Shown: positions 1 through 11,402, numbered from the stretch's first letter. The stretch is DNA of 41,500 bases from Chrysomallon squamiferum (GCA_012295275.1 CM022666.1:6369839-6411338); one strand, 5' to 3'. Notes: a model not told the origin generated them from the letters alone. Translations and numbers: made by a program.

Positions 1-302
1 AGCGGGCGTGTCTGTCGCAGAAAAGAGTTTTGGGTAGGAAAAGAGAATAGGTTCTCGTTATGATTTCAGGAAGGGAGTGTCCAGCATATCGGATCGTAAC
101 GAACTGGTTTCGATGTTTTGTTGATATTTTCCGCTCCTTGTTGTTTCTGGCACTTGACTAGCTCGTTGAATGTCTCCTATTCATCACTGGGTCCGTGTTG
201 GTTGCGTCTGTTTGTTTGTTCTGTTCTCGGCTGCTGTTGATGTTTCCTTGTTCTTTTTGGCTATTTTCCTCTGGTCCAACAATTCCAAACAACTTTTTGT
301 TA
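1..302. other. No gene recognised; possible LINE 3' UTR
   Basis: This stretch has more balanced base composition than most of the window but no convincing coding exon. The open frame at 170-352 ends in a poly-T-encoded phenylalanine run and shows no family features. Because a minus-strand LINE fragment lies just to the right, part of this could be host DNA beyond its poly(A) tail; I cannot tell from sequence alone. Confidence 0.3.
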
Positions 303-1112
303 ATTTTTTTTTTTTTTTTTTTTTTTTGCCAATGGTCTTTTTATTGATTTAAAAGATGCTATAAACACCTGCAACTAAGAATAAGAACATGAGCGTAGTT
401 AACTTGTTTACATGTATTGTATACCTTTGAAAAAAATCAATAAATAGAAAATTCAAATTGATCCGTCAATAAACCGATCCATCCATAGATCAATCAGCTC
501 TTCAACCAACCAACCTGTAAGTCAGTAAATTCATTCAAATGTTGTTTGGTTTTGTGTCAAAAAAAAATAAAAAAATATAAAAAATAAAAAGAAATTCAAA
601 CTTTCAACTCTAAGAATTTAAAGTGTGTGTTTTGTGTTCAGAATGTAGGTTGTTACTGCAGCGAGGACTAACTCTCTGTCTTTCATGTTTGGTGCCAAGA
701 TGTTTTGGAGCGTGAATTCGATTTTTAGTTCCTCCAATGTGTTGCGTAGTGCTTGTCTTTCCTTGGCGAAATTTTGACAGTGAAACAAGAAGTGTTTCAT
801 GGTTTCGGAGAGTCCGCAGCTGCAGTTGGGTGATTTGGTGTTGTGATATTTGTATCTGATTGCATTTAAGTTGGTTGAGTAACCAATTCTGGCTTTGGTG
901 AGATTGTTGTTGTGTAGATTGTTGGCGATTGTGATTTCGGGTGTTTTGGTGAGTGGTTTGATGTTCAAGTGCCATTTGTTTTTGGTGTCGTTCCATTCGT
1001 TTTGCCACTGTTTGTCGTAATGGTTGGCTGCGACGGAGAGAATTTCGTTTATTCCGTAGTGTATGTCGGTGCAGATGTCTTCATCTTTAATGCTAAGTGA
1101 CGCTTTGGCGTA
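303..1112 (-). mobile_element. 5'-truncated LINE retrotransposon, 3' end
   Basis: A minus-strand retrotransposon remnant. It carries the C-terminal end of a LINE second ORF (618-1112), about 290 bases of AT-rich 3' UTR, and a poly-T run on the plus strand near 303-327 that would be its poly(A) tail. The left-to-right boundary at about 1113 is sharp: from there the sequence matches block 2 at about 15935, so the element is 5'-truncated, as LINEs usually are. An A-rich stretch at 560-595 on the plus strand lies inside the proposed UTR. The exact ends and target-site duplication were not resolved. Confidence 0.55.
618..1112 (-). pseudogene. LINE ORF2 C-terminal fragment
   Basis: The minus strand is open from about 1112 to the stop at 618, roughly 164 codons, ending shortly after the motif NTKHTL. 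It contains a Cys-rich segment of the form CSCG-x4-T-x2-H-x3-HC (motif CSCGLSETMKHFLFHC), typical of the C-terminal zinc-knuckle-like region after the reverse transcriptase and RNase H domains of LINE elements. Upstream of it are Trp/Asn-rich residues (WQNEWNDTKNKWH) also common there. The reverse transcriptase catalytic domain is absent: a stop codon precedes the frame at the edge of the block 1 repeat. The clade (I, Jockey or CR1-like) cannot be set without the RT domain. Inferred to be a dead copy. Confidence 0.6.
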
Positions 1113-1696
1113 TTAAGTGGTACAAATAAATATTGTCTGTTATAGACATTAATAGACTGGTTCCTGTGTCAGCTAAGATTATGACCTTCACCTTGTTACT
1201 CGATAACAGTAATCTAAGATAACTTACAGTGCTGTATATGGTATTCTCTGGCATTTTAGGAATTTTGTCATGTCCATAGACTTAATCATATAGTTTTAAG
1301 AATTTGTCATTTCGTAAACAATAAATAATAAAGATTTCTAAACATATTTAAAAATAAAGAAATAAATAATTTTAAAAACCCAGCAAAAACGCCTAAATCA
1401 GTCAGTTAATTAATCTATTCAAAGAAAGGAAACAAACAGATACATCGAAACTACAAACAGAACACCGAACATGAAGATAGAAATATCGCTAGGTTGATAC
1501 ATTGATAGATATAAATAAACAGAATTAAAAATTTCGATCCTTGGGTGTGCGTTTTAAAATTTTGGAAATTATTATTATTAGCATTTTATCTGTCTATTTG
1601 TCTGTCTGTCTATCTTTATATATAACTTAAGAAATATGTGTAATGTCTGATTCACTCACAAAATATAAAAATATGGCTGTAAGTAGATTCTCCTCT

Positions 1697-4600
1697 GTCT
1701 GCAATCGATGGAGAATTTCAGGAGACAGGCCAGTGCGAGGACCAGAACCCAGCAGAACACTTATTTTATTTATTTATTATTATTTTTTCTTCTTCTTCTG
1801 TTTTATTGTTATATCCTAACCAACAATATGCCTTTAATGTCACAGTCTGCCCTTTTTCTGTGAGTGTCTAGGTTTCCCATGCATCAACTATAGCAATAAA
1901 ACTTATTTTTTATTTCAGTCATTTCATATATGTTCTGAAAGGTTTACGAATTACACATATTTTCTGATAGTGCATATAAATGCAAGAAGCAAGAAGCATC
2001 GATACATGCTAACCACATGTTTGTCTGTCTGTGTGTGTGTGTGTGTGTGTGTGCGTGCGTGCGCGCGCGCGCGTCTATCAGAAAGAGAGACAGATTTGTA
2101 TGACATATTGTTTATTTTTGTTAATGCGGTTCATATTAATTTTCATTGTTGTGTCGATAATGAATTTTCTCACTTTTAAACAAATTAACATTTGCAATGA
2201 ACAGATGTTACATTATATCGGGTAAGCTATGGTATGATGATAACTATCAATATATTCAGTTTCAGGTAATAGGTAACATAATATTATTTAGTTTCATGAC
2301 ATTTCCGATGTGTGTAACTGATATCAACAACAGCTTTGATCGAATATTTTCTCTGCCTATTTACTTTAGTTATTGTACATTTCTTTCTTGTTTTTTTTCT
2401 TCTTTTTTTTCTCCTGCTTATTTAAAATACTGTAATCCTATTTGTAAATCTAGATGATTTACCGTGCGTTTAAATTAAAGTTATTTCATCTTATAACAAC
2501 ACTAAGGTCATATTCAGATTTCATGACTGCATCTACCAATCATTTCTGCTAGAAAAGTTTACTCGGAACTGTTCTACATACCATTTGATTGTGAATATAA
2601 AATTGGTGTATAGTTAAAGATAAATTATTATAAATACTTCTAGATGGTCAGAAATATTTGGTCTACAAGTGCAGGTATCATTTTTATTTTTTTCATTCTT
2701 TTTTATTTTTTATTTTTTTGCTACGACTTGAGCAGATCAGTACTCGATAGGGAAACTCAACATCAGCGAAACCTTCAGGAAAAATTAAGTGTTTTTATTT
2801 AGACAGTGATCATATAAAATTTGAACTGCGACAAAAGATGTAGCCAATGAGAAATTATTTGATAATTTTTGAATATGTTATTTCCTTTAGAAGTAGATAT
2901 TGTAGACCAATGTGTTTATGGTTCATTATCTTCAAATAAATATTTTCATATAGTTCTTATATACAACTTTTAATTATAAAATTAACATCAGGTATTAGCA
3001 TTTGTGTTCATCTTCAGTTACTCGTTGTTAAACAGTAAGTCTGTCTGCAATCGATGGAGAATTTCAGGAGACAGGCCAGTGCGAGGACCAGAACCCAGCA
3101 GAACACTTATTTTATTTATTTATTTATTTATTTTTTCTTCTGAACGTGAACAAATTTGAGTTCTACATTCCATTCAGTTTTATTGTTATATCCTAACCAA
3201 CAAACAATATGCCTTTAATATCACAGTTTGCCCTTTTTCTGTGAGTGTCTAGGTTTCCCATGGATCAGCATGAATTATAGCCATGAAAATTATTGTTTTA
3301 TTTCAGTGGTTTCATATCTGTTGTGAATTGTTTAGAAATTATACATATTTTCATAGCTGTGTCCATAATGAATTTTCTCACTTTTAAACAAATTAACATT
3401 TGCAATGAACAGATGTTACATTATATCGGGTAAGCTATGGTATGATGATAACTATCAATATATTCAGTTTCAGGTAATAGGTAACATAATATTACTTAGT
3501 TTCATAACATTTCCGATGTGTGTAACTGATATCAACAACACCTTTGATCGAATATTTTCTCTGCCTATTTACTTTAGTTATTGTACATTTCTTTCTTTTT
3601 TTTTTTTTTTTTTTCTCCAGCTTATTTAAAACACTGTAATCCTATTTGTAAATCTAGATGATTTACCGTGCGTTTAAATTAAAGTTATTTCATCTTATAA
3701 CAAGATTACAGTGATATTCAGATTTCATGACTGCATCTGCCAATCGTTTCTGCTAGAAAAGTTTACTATGAACAATTCTACATATCATTTGATTGTGAAT
3801 ATAAAACTGGTGTATATTTAAAGATAAATTATTATAAATACTTCTAGATGGTCAGAAATATTTCGTCTACAAGTGCAGGTATCATTTTTATTTTTTTCAT
3901 TCTTTTTTATTTTTTATTTTTTTGCTACGACTTGAGCAGATCAGTATTCGAAAGGGAAACTCAACGTCGATGAAACCTTCATGAAAAATTAAGTGTTTTT
4001 ATTTAGACAGTGATCATATGAAATTTGAACTGAGACAAAAGATGTAGCCAATGAGAAATTATTTGATAATTTTTGAATATGTTATTTCCTTTAGAAGTAG
4101 ATATTGTAGTCCAATCTGTTTTTGGTTCATTATCTTCAAATAAATATTTTCATGTAGTTCTTATATACAACTTTTAATTATAAAATTAACATCAGGTATT
4201 AGCATTTGCGTTCATCTTCAGTTACTCGTTGTTAAACAGTAAGTCTGACTGCAATCGATGGAGAATTTCAGGAGACAGGCCAGTGCGAGGACCAGAACCC
4301 AGCAGAACACTTATTTTTTTTTTTTTTTTTTTTTTCTTCTGAAAGTGAACAAATTTGAATTCTACATTCCATTAAGTTTTATTGTTATATCCTAACCAAC
4401 AAACAATATGCCTTTAATGTCACAGTTTGCCCTTTTTCTGTGAGTGTCTAGGTTTCCCATGGATCAGCATGAATTATAGTCATGAAAATTATTGTTTTAT
4501 TTCAGTCGATTCGTATCTGTTCTGAAAGGTTTAGGAATTATACATATTTTCTGATAGTGCATATATATGCATAAAGCAAGAAGCCTCGATAGATATTAAC

Positions 4601-5650
4601 CACATGCTTGTGTATATGTATGTGTGAGTGTGTGTGTGTGAGTGTGTGTGGGTGTGTGTTTGTACATGTATCAGAAAGAGAGACAGATTTGTATGTCATA
4701 TTGTTTATTTTTGTTAATCTGATTCATATTAATTTTCATAGCTGTGTCCATATTGAATTTTCTCACTTTTAAACAAATTAACATTTGCAATGAACAGATG
4801 TTACATTATATCGGGTAAGCTATGGTATGATGATAACTATCAATATATTTAGTGTCAGGTAATAGGTAACATAATATTATTTAGTTTCGTAACATTTCCC
4901 ATGTGTGTAACTGATATCAACAACAGCTTTGATCGAGTATTTTATCTGCTTATTTACTTTAGTTATTGTACATTTCTTTCTTGTTTTTTTCTCTTTTCTT
5001 TTTTCTCCTGCTTATTTAAAATACTGTAATCCTATTTGTAAATCTAGATGATTTACCGTGGGTTTAAATTAAAGTTATTTCATCTTATAACAAGCTACAG
5101 TGATATTCAGATTTCAGAACTGCATCTATCAATCATTTCTGCTAGAAAAGTTTACTCGGAACTGTTCTACATACCATTTTATTGTGAATATAAAACTGGT
5201 GTATATTTAAAGATAAATTATTATAATTACTTCTAGATGGTCAGAAATATTTGGACTACAAGTACAGGTGTTTTTTTTTTTACTACGACTTGAGCAGATC
5301 AGTATTCGATAGGGCAATTCAGCATCGATGAAACCTTCACGAAAAATTAAGTGTATTTATTTAGACAGTGATCATATAAAATTTGAACTGTGACAAAAGA
5401 TGTAGCCTATGAGAAATTATCTGATAATTTTTGAATTTGTTATTTCCGTTAGGACTGTAGAAATAGTAGTCCAATATGTCAAAACAATGCCTCTCTTTAA
5501 AACTACACCGGTCGAACTAATATGGTTCATTATCTTCAAATAAATGTTTTCATGTAGTTCCTATATTCAACTTTTAAGTATAAAATCAACCTCAATTACA
5601 CTTATTGGATAATAAACAGTACATAAATTCTTTATCAATGACTGAGCCTA
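1697..5650. repeat. Three tandem ~1.2-1.35 kb AT-rich units
   Basis: A GC-richer core (gcaatcgatggagaatttca and about 50 bases beyond) occurs at 1701, 3047 and 4251, giving unit spacings of 1346 and 1204 bases; a fourth copy is at 16743 in block 2. Each core is followed by a T-rich or TTTA tract, a conserved AT-rich segment, a short ORF that repeats in units 1 and 2 only because the DNA repeats, and a tail with the motif aagtgtttttatttagacag. The middle unit lacks about 150 bases, including the (GT)n(GC)n tract present in unit 1 at about 2030-2073. No gene is supported inside the array. Confidence 0.85.
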
Positions 5651-6180
5651 AAGTACTTTATAATCGAAACATAAATATGTATGTATGTGTGTGTCTGTAT
5701 ATGTGTGTATGTTTATATGTATATACAATATTCAGTTAGTACCAAAATTAAAATTAGATTAAATGGAAGCTAAAAACATAACGAAAAACACGTAATAGGC
5801 CAGAAGCATGATAATCCAGAAGTTGTTGTCCTGGGGTACTGCAGTTCCATGCAGTCTGTGTGTTTTGCGTTTTTTGTATTTTTGAATGTATTTTTGTTTA
5901 TTGATATTTTATGTGTTAACCTTATTACTACAATATGTTTCAAACTAAATAGAAAAGACTGTATAAAATAACAGAGCTGTAAAATGTTACAATGCAGGTC
6001 GATAAATACTTGAAAAAAAGAAGAAACAGAAACGCCTGACTGCCAGTGTAATACGTGCAGAACTAACAGAATAAAATATGCAGTTAATATTCTGTGTGCA
6101 TTGTTATCAGATATACTATAGCTACAACACAGAAAGTCAGACATATATTTAAGCGTTCCGATAAAACTACAACAATGAAT
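5650..6180. repeat. Duplicated noncoding flank of gene A
   Basis: AT-rich DNA shared with about 18200-19150 in block 2. It includes a GC-richer patch (about 5800-5850, motif gttgttgtcctggggtac) that also recurs near 9045, 18730 and 21980, so it belongs to a dispersed repeat. A minus-strand ORF (5770-6144) starts with residues similar to those of a block 2 ORF, but the frames then diverge; I do not call a gene. Confidence 0.6.
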
Positions 6181-6188
6181 TAGAATAA

Positions 6189-6198
6189 TATATAAAAG
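6189..6198 (+). promoter_or_regulatory. Candidate TATA box of conodipine-like gene A
   Basis: The decamer TATATAAAAG is preserved in both duplication blocks (here and at 19157-19166), in matching surroundings upstream of each PLA2-like gene. It is a textbook TATA match in the gene's orientation. It lies about 520 bases upstream of the inferred 5' UTR splice donor, so the leader would be long or there is another start site nearer the donor, such as the ataaata element near 6668. Conservation alone is weak evidence because the surrounding repeat is also conserved. Confidence 0.35.
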
Positions 6199-6659
6199 AG
6201 AACACCTTAAATGTCAGTATACCGATTTTCGATTTATTTAAAATCTTCTTGATTTTATTTTTGTACATATTTCAATTATACTATCACAATTTACATGCAA
6301 ATCTCTTTGTGTAGAAAATATTACAACTTCTCTTAAACTTTCCTGGCTCATCGTCAACCCCTGATCTGTCTTTATTAGCTGTAATTTTGAGACGCTCCTT
6401 TCACAAGTGGCATTGGAAATAATAACAGATTCATATTAATTCTCATAGCAAGCGACGGACACGCCCTCAGGCCTGTCAGAAAGCGTGCCTGTCGTAGACG
6501 TGCTTCACAACAGCTCGCTCTGATTAGCACATTAAATTATCATAATTAATTTGTTCACTTTTAAACAAATTTATACTTCCAGTGACCATATGTTGCATCA
6601 TTTTGTGTTAGCTGTCGTATGATAACCATTTGCTTATTGCCTTACTGTTAAAAGATCAT

Positions 6660-6719
6660 ATTTTCAATAAATACCCTTCAGCATCTTTGTTTGACCATTT
6701 TCAAACCTGCCTTCAGAAC
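6660..6719 (+). other. Candidate noncoding 5' UTR exon end of gene A
   Basis: A good splice donor (agaac|gtaagtg, intron starting at 6720) is kept in both copies. The next acceptor, tatttaacag, ends at 7130, a single base before the start codon. This predicts a noncoding leader exon and a ~411-base intron directly in front of the signal-peptide exon. The exon's upstream limit is not defined. Confidence 0.5.
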
Positions 6720-7131
6720 GTAAGTGTTTATTTGCTTATTTAATTATTGCATATTTTTCTCTTTTTTTTTCTTTATTTATTGTATGCTTATTTCAATTAT
6801 TGTAATGCTATTTAATTCATTAAGACAGTTTATCAATATTTTCCTTATATGTTATCCCATAACAGATGAGAAAAAAAAAAAAAAAAGAAAAAGAAAGTAT
6901 ATTCTTTTAATTATTTAAAACATAAAATCTAATTAATTTATAAACAGTCTTAATGAATTAAATAGCATTGCAATTATTTAAATAAGCAGGCAATAAATAT
7001 TTTTTTTTTTCTGAATCAAAAATTAAATAACAAAATAAATAAATACTTAACTTTTTCATATTACCAGATATTTAAACAAAAATTTGAAAGCTTTATTTCT
7101 GACCTAATCTATTTTTCAAGTATTTAACAGA

Positions 7132-7357
7132 ATGTGGAAAGAACTCTTTCTGGTTAGCCTTCTTTGCCTGAGCATTCAGGTTGGAACGGGAAGCAACATA
7201 TGTTCGACAAAATATAATGGTTGCAATGTTTGGTCAATTTTCCCGTACAAACGTTATTTCAAGAGTGCCTGTGACAAACACGACATATGTTACTTTTGTG
7301 TAAGTTTCTTGGCGGTTTTGTTTTCTCTTCTTTTTTAGGTTATTATTATTATTATTA

Positions 7358-7427
<70 letters not shown>

Positions 7428-7974
7428 TGGAAATACTTTAATTCATATACTTAACTTGCTACTTATATCAACTGTTACTAATAATTACACAATGTCATCG
7501 CCGGTTTATATAATTTTCTAACAAGTTAGATTTGGATAAAGAACTATAATTCGTAAGTAATAGTTATGTCGGCAAAATAATAGTAACAACAACAACAAAA
7601 AGCATCAGCAGAACAACAATATTAATAAAAACAGCAATAACAAAAACAATAATAAATAACAACACCAATAATAAAAGTCATCAAAATAATAGTAACAACG
7701 ATAGTAATATTAACAACAGTAAAATACGAGTATAATAATAATAAGTTTTAGAGTTTTGTGTGTTTATTACTATTTTCAGGCCGAGTACAAGGGTCTGAAC
7801 AAAGATTACTGCGATAGTAAGTTCTACCGCGACATGAAACATCTGTGTGGAAACGGTGAATGTAGAGAGTATGCGAAGATATATTACAACGCGGTCAAAG
7901 TGTTTGGATCGTCGAATTACGTAAAACCGTCGCCATCTTGGTGTAATGATCCATGTGTTTCGACATATGTGTAA
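7132..7974 (+). CDS. Conodipine-like secreted phospholipase A2, copy A
   Basis: Two coding exons, 7132-7299 and 7780-7974, joined in phase 0 at gtaagt and ttttcag sites, give a precursor of about 120 residues. Residues 1-20 or so form a signal peptide (Met-Trp-Lys-Glu start, then a Leu/Val/Ser core). Exon 1 ends just after the catalytic-type motif CDKHDIC, whose His-Asp pair fits the PLA2 active site. The mature part has ten cysteines, enough for five disulfides. Exon 2 is rich in Tyr, Lys and Asn. Conodipines are small Ca-dependent PLA2s secreted in cone snail venom, and relatives occur more widely in molluscs; whether this copy is a venom, digestive or defence enzyme cannot be read from sequence. 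Intact frame and splice sites suggest a working gene. A paralogue lies at 20072-20995. Confidence 0.82.
7337..7424. repeat. (ATT)n microsatellite in gene A intron
   Basis: A long (ATT)n tract starts shortly after the splice donor of the gene A intron. The rest of the intron is AAC/AAT-rich. Gene B has a compound (TTCTTA)n/(ATT)n tract in the same place, so the tract predates the duplication but has changed since. Confidence 0.95.
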
Positions 7975-8179
7975 ATAATAGATTGAATATCAGTAACAAC
8001 AACAACAAAAGTAATTTTAAACATAATATAATAAAAATAATAACTACAAAAGAAATAATAAAAATTAGAAGAAAAAGAAACACAAAAAAAAACAAATAGC
8101 CTTGTTTTATTTTTTTATTTTTCATACAGATCATTTATCATTCATTTAAAATATCTGTAGAATAATTATTTTTATCAAT

Positions 8180-8930
8180 CATCTAGATGATTTTACATAA
8201 GTTTAAATTGACGCTATTTCATCGTATAACAAGACTACAGTGATATTCAGATTTCAGGACTCTATCTACAAATCATTTCTGCTAGAAAGGTTTACTCGGA
8301 ACTGTTCTACATACCATTTGATTGTGAATATAAAACTAGTATATAGTTAAAGATAAAGTATTATATATACTTCTAGATGGTCAGAAATATTTGGTCTACA
8401 AGTACAGGCTTCATTTATATTATTTTTTCCCCCCTACGACTTGAGCAGATAAGTATTCGATAGGTAAAGTCAACATCAGGCAACATGAGTATTCGATAGG
8501 GAACCTCAACATTAGGCAACATGAGTATTCGATAGGGAAACCTTCAGGAAAAAATTAAGTGTTTTTATTTAGACGGTGATCATGTAAAATTTGAACTGCG
8601 ACAAAAGATGTAGCCTTTGAGAAATTATTTGATAATTTTTGAATATGTTATTTCCTTTAGATGTAGATATTGTAGACCAATCTGTCAGAACAATGCCTCT
8701 CTTTTATGATTCATTATCTTCAAATAAACGTTTTCATGTAGTTCTTATATACAACTTTTAATTATAAACTCAACCTCAAGTATTACCATTTGCGTTTATT
8801 TTCAGTTACTCGATATTAAACAGTACGTTAATACTTCATAAGTGACTGAGCTAAAAGTACGTTATATTCAAAACATAAATATGTGTGTCTGCGTGTGTTT
8901 GTAAATTATTCAGTTAGTGAACTGTTTTCG
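8180..8930. repeat. Partial copy of the AT-rich unit, 3' of gene A
   Basis: This segment matches the second half of the tandem units (compare 2500-3040, 3660-4240, 5050-5720), with motifs such as ttgattgtgaatataaaac and gatgtagcc. It also contains three 36-base tandem copies at 8452, 8488 and 8524, each starting agtattcgatagg, not expanded in the other copies. Its block 2 counterpart is at about 21240-21890. Confidence 0.75.
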
Positions 8931-9443
8931 TACGAAGTGAAAATTAGACTAAATGGATGCTAAAAAAAATAACTAAAAAGCAGGCCATAGACCAGAAGCA
9001 TGATCAGATGAAACAATTACAAGGCACGGGCACACTGCATGGGCTGTTGTCCTGGGATACCGCGGATCCATGGACCCATCCATCTATGTATGTTGAAGGT
9101 TAATGTCATTAAGGGGTTGGTGCTATTTTTTATATTTTATTTTATATAATTTATTTACCACGACACGTATTTACACAAAGAATAGAAGCAACGAAATGCC
9201 GGAAGTAAAGTCAAATGATCTCATCTGCTCTTACTGATATTATTTTTAGAAACTATTTTTATTCACCCACTACCATTATTAACGGAAATATTGAAAGATA
9301 ATGTATGTTTGTTTATATTATTTAATTAACTAAACTCAATTAGATGTTCATTGCAAATCAGATACTAACACTTCGAAATAACGAGGAAACAATGACAAGG
9401 AATTAAATGGTCTAATTTACATATACGACATCTAAGTTAAATA

Positions 9444-9716
9444 CTTCGCGTACAGAGAGGTCTGGTAATGCCCGGAGACAGCTTCTTGATTGTATGCCCC
9501 AAAGACTCAGGTATAAAGATCTAGTACTAAGAAATATTACGAGAAAAGAAAATATTTTGAATATGTAGACATAGATGAAACATAAAATAGATACTTTATT
9601 CCATTTAAATATAAATCAACGAAATTTATTAAGTTCTTTTCTCCAACTGGATGATCCCCCCATTTGGATCCCCGCCCCCCCCCTGCACGCCCCTGGATTA
9701 AACTAACGGAAATAAA
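9444..9716. mobile_element. Block-1-specific insertion, probable short DNA transposon remnant
   Basis: Relative to block 2 (empty site near 22617-22628, gtgttaaactaac), block 1 has about 270 extra bases. The copies match up to ...gttaaa on the left and resume at ttaaactaac on the right, so the insert is flanked by a repeated TTAAA. Its right end, read on the minus strand, is CAGGGGCGTGCAGGGGGG, very like a hAT-type terminal repeat. The left end does not mirror it well, so the element may be truncated or of another type; TTAA flanks would suit piggyBac. No ORF is present. Confidence 0.5.
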
Positions 9717-10015
9717 TAAAGAATATGATTTAAAATACAGGTGTTTGAAGTATTAATGTTATTGCTAACGTCGTCGTCGTCATTTATCATCATGAGATGA
9801 TTCAGTTGACGTCATATTTTTATTTTACACGTTCATTGCAGTGTTGAAGATTAGTACAGTACAAGATGCATTTTAAAATCATTTTTATGACAATTAATTA
9901 TTAATAATTTATTCTACCAGCTGAAGTCCAAGGTATAGTCGTTAGTCGCTCTGTCTATAACTCCATATGATAGATTAAATAAATAAATATATATACTGGT
10001 TTACTATACATTGAA

Positions 10016-10539
10016 TTAGTTTTCTTTTTCGCAAATGACTGACTTGCTGATTGTTGAAGATGGTTTCACGTCTGCTATCTCAGAAACATTCACATCTAGA
10101 AGATCAGCAATATATTTAAGCCTCTGGTTTTTGTTTTGTTCCTTTACTTTTAAAGCCTGTTCAGGATCATTTTCGTCTTCAAGGACATAATCTATTTCTT
10201 TTTTGTGTGACAGTTTGTGTTTTTGTCAGATCAATAAACTTGGAGAGTTTCATCTTTAAATTCATCAAACTTTTCTCAAGAAGGACTGGATTAGCCGTAA
10301 TTAGATCTAAACGTACTCCATATTTCCTCTACTGTGATTGCTTTAACACCCATCTTCTTCAGTCTCTGAGCTCTGGAGATAACTTCTGCTTCACTCAGTC
10401 GAAGGATCTGTGGGTACTGCTGAATATCGTTGAGTGAGCATCCCATGCTCTCCAGTGTTCCTAGTCGACTCTCCAAGCTGTTGCAAGCAGAAACGCTCTC
10501 CAGTTTGCCAAAGACTATGTCATTAAGTTGTTTTATGAG
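10016..10539 (-). pseudogene. mTERF-family last exon, two frameshifts
   Basis: On the minus strand an acceptor (ttttgttttgtag) precedes a 524-base exon ending in a stop at 10016-10018. Successive frames read as parts of a mitochondrial transcription termination factor (mTERF) protein: motifs LGTLESMGCSLNDIQQYPQI and LSEAEVISRAQRLKKMGV in the first frame, then LITANPVLLEKSLMNLK, then an acidic/Lys-rich tail. This helical-repeat pattern, with Pro at the repeat starts, is typical of mTERF proteins, which bind mitochondrial DNA or rRNA. Frame changes sit near 10309-10311 (T run on the minus strand) and 10199-10204 (A run). No upstream mTERF exon was found within the window. It ends almost exactly where block 1 homology stops. 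A decayed copy is most likely; sequencing error in homopolymers is the alternative. Confidence 0.6.
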
Positions 10540-11202
10540 CTACAAAACAAAAAATAAATCTGTTTTACTTGAAGCATTTTCTATCTTTATATAATACATA
10601 TAAATATTTAAATTTGTATTGTAAGACATAGAGATATAATTATTGCAGCTAAAAATTAGACTTCATATATGATAAACATTGGAAAAACAAAACAAATTTA
10701 TAATCCACATTATTCTACGATTACAGTTTTAAAAATGTAGGTTTAAAAACACAAAACAAAACGTAAAAGAAACCAGCTGAAATTAAGAAAATGTTTAAAA
10801 TTTACAGTTAATAAATATCTAACTATTTTTGTCAAAACAAAAACAGGAAAATAATAAGAATCAATATGAACAACCATATTTGCATAATAAATGAAACATA
10901 ATTTCAATAAACAATTTTTTATCAGATAATACATGGTAGGTTATTATTACACTCAAACAGCTTTCCAACGCATGAGTACTAACCATTTGAAGTTAAATGG
11001 TTAACATTTTAAACAAACTAAATAAAATCATTTATACCCAAGAGGTTATTTTTTTTTAACCAACCAGCATTTTATTTATTTATTTGTTTTTCTTTTTTTC
11101 TTGGATAAAGCAGTTTTAGAATGTCTTTATACAGCACATTCATTGTATTTTCATGACTGAAAACTAATATTACAATTTTGGGCCATTTTGCCTGAGGATA
11201 TA

Positions 11203-11288
11203 TAAATAAATAAAACAAACCTCTTCTGATGTAATTATTCCAGTTTCCCTGAACTTTGATTCCTATAAACAGATACACATGTATACGT

Positions 11289-11338
<50 letters not shown>

Positions 11339-11402
11339 TTTGGTTTCTATCAAAACATTTGTAGAAAACTTCAAATGGAGTGAGATGTGGAAATGCAGAC
11401 TG
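11203..11402 (-). pseudogene. Second copy of ATG3 exon 2 with (AAT)n
   Basis: About 200 bases here repeat 15500-15694: an exon-like 42 bases (11221-11262, minus strand, encoding ESKFRETGIITSEE), its acceptor and donor flanks, an (AAT)n tract (about 11291-11338), and about 60 bases beyond it. The exon has four differences from the copy at 15517-15558, three of them amino-acid-changing. It lies downstream of the ATG3 active-site exon, out of order for any ATG3 gene, so it is a displaced duplicate. Confidence 0.7.

Larger units (their letters stand above)
1117..9999. repeat. Segmental duplication block 1
   Basis: The sequence from about 1117 (starting tggtacaaataaatattgtc) to about 9999 recurs in the same order and orientation as block 2 (about 15935-22900). 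Shared landmarks are the left-edge segment, a GC-richer 70-base core (1697-1765), the AT-rich repeat unit, the conodipine-like gene with its promoter and intron, and the downstream segment ending near the motif gatagattaaataaataaat. Block 1 has three tandem copies of the AT-rich unit where block 2 has one. Start codons of the two genes are 12,940 bases apart. Confidence 0.85.

Noticed and set aside
2197-3629. Repeated ORFs of 74-86 codons at 2197 and 3405 with nearly the same translation
   Set aside because: They lie in successive tandem repeat units and the frame ends in a T-rich tract; the equivalent frames in units 3 and block 2 are not maintained.
5770-6144. Minus-strand ORF whose first dozen residues resemble those of an ORF at 18855-19112 in block 2
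   Set aside because: After the shared start the two frames diverge through insertions, there are no domain features, and the DNA belongs to the duplicated repeat; similarity follows from duplication rather than coding constraint.
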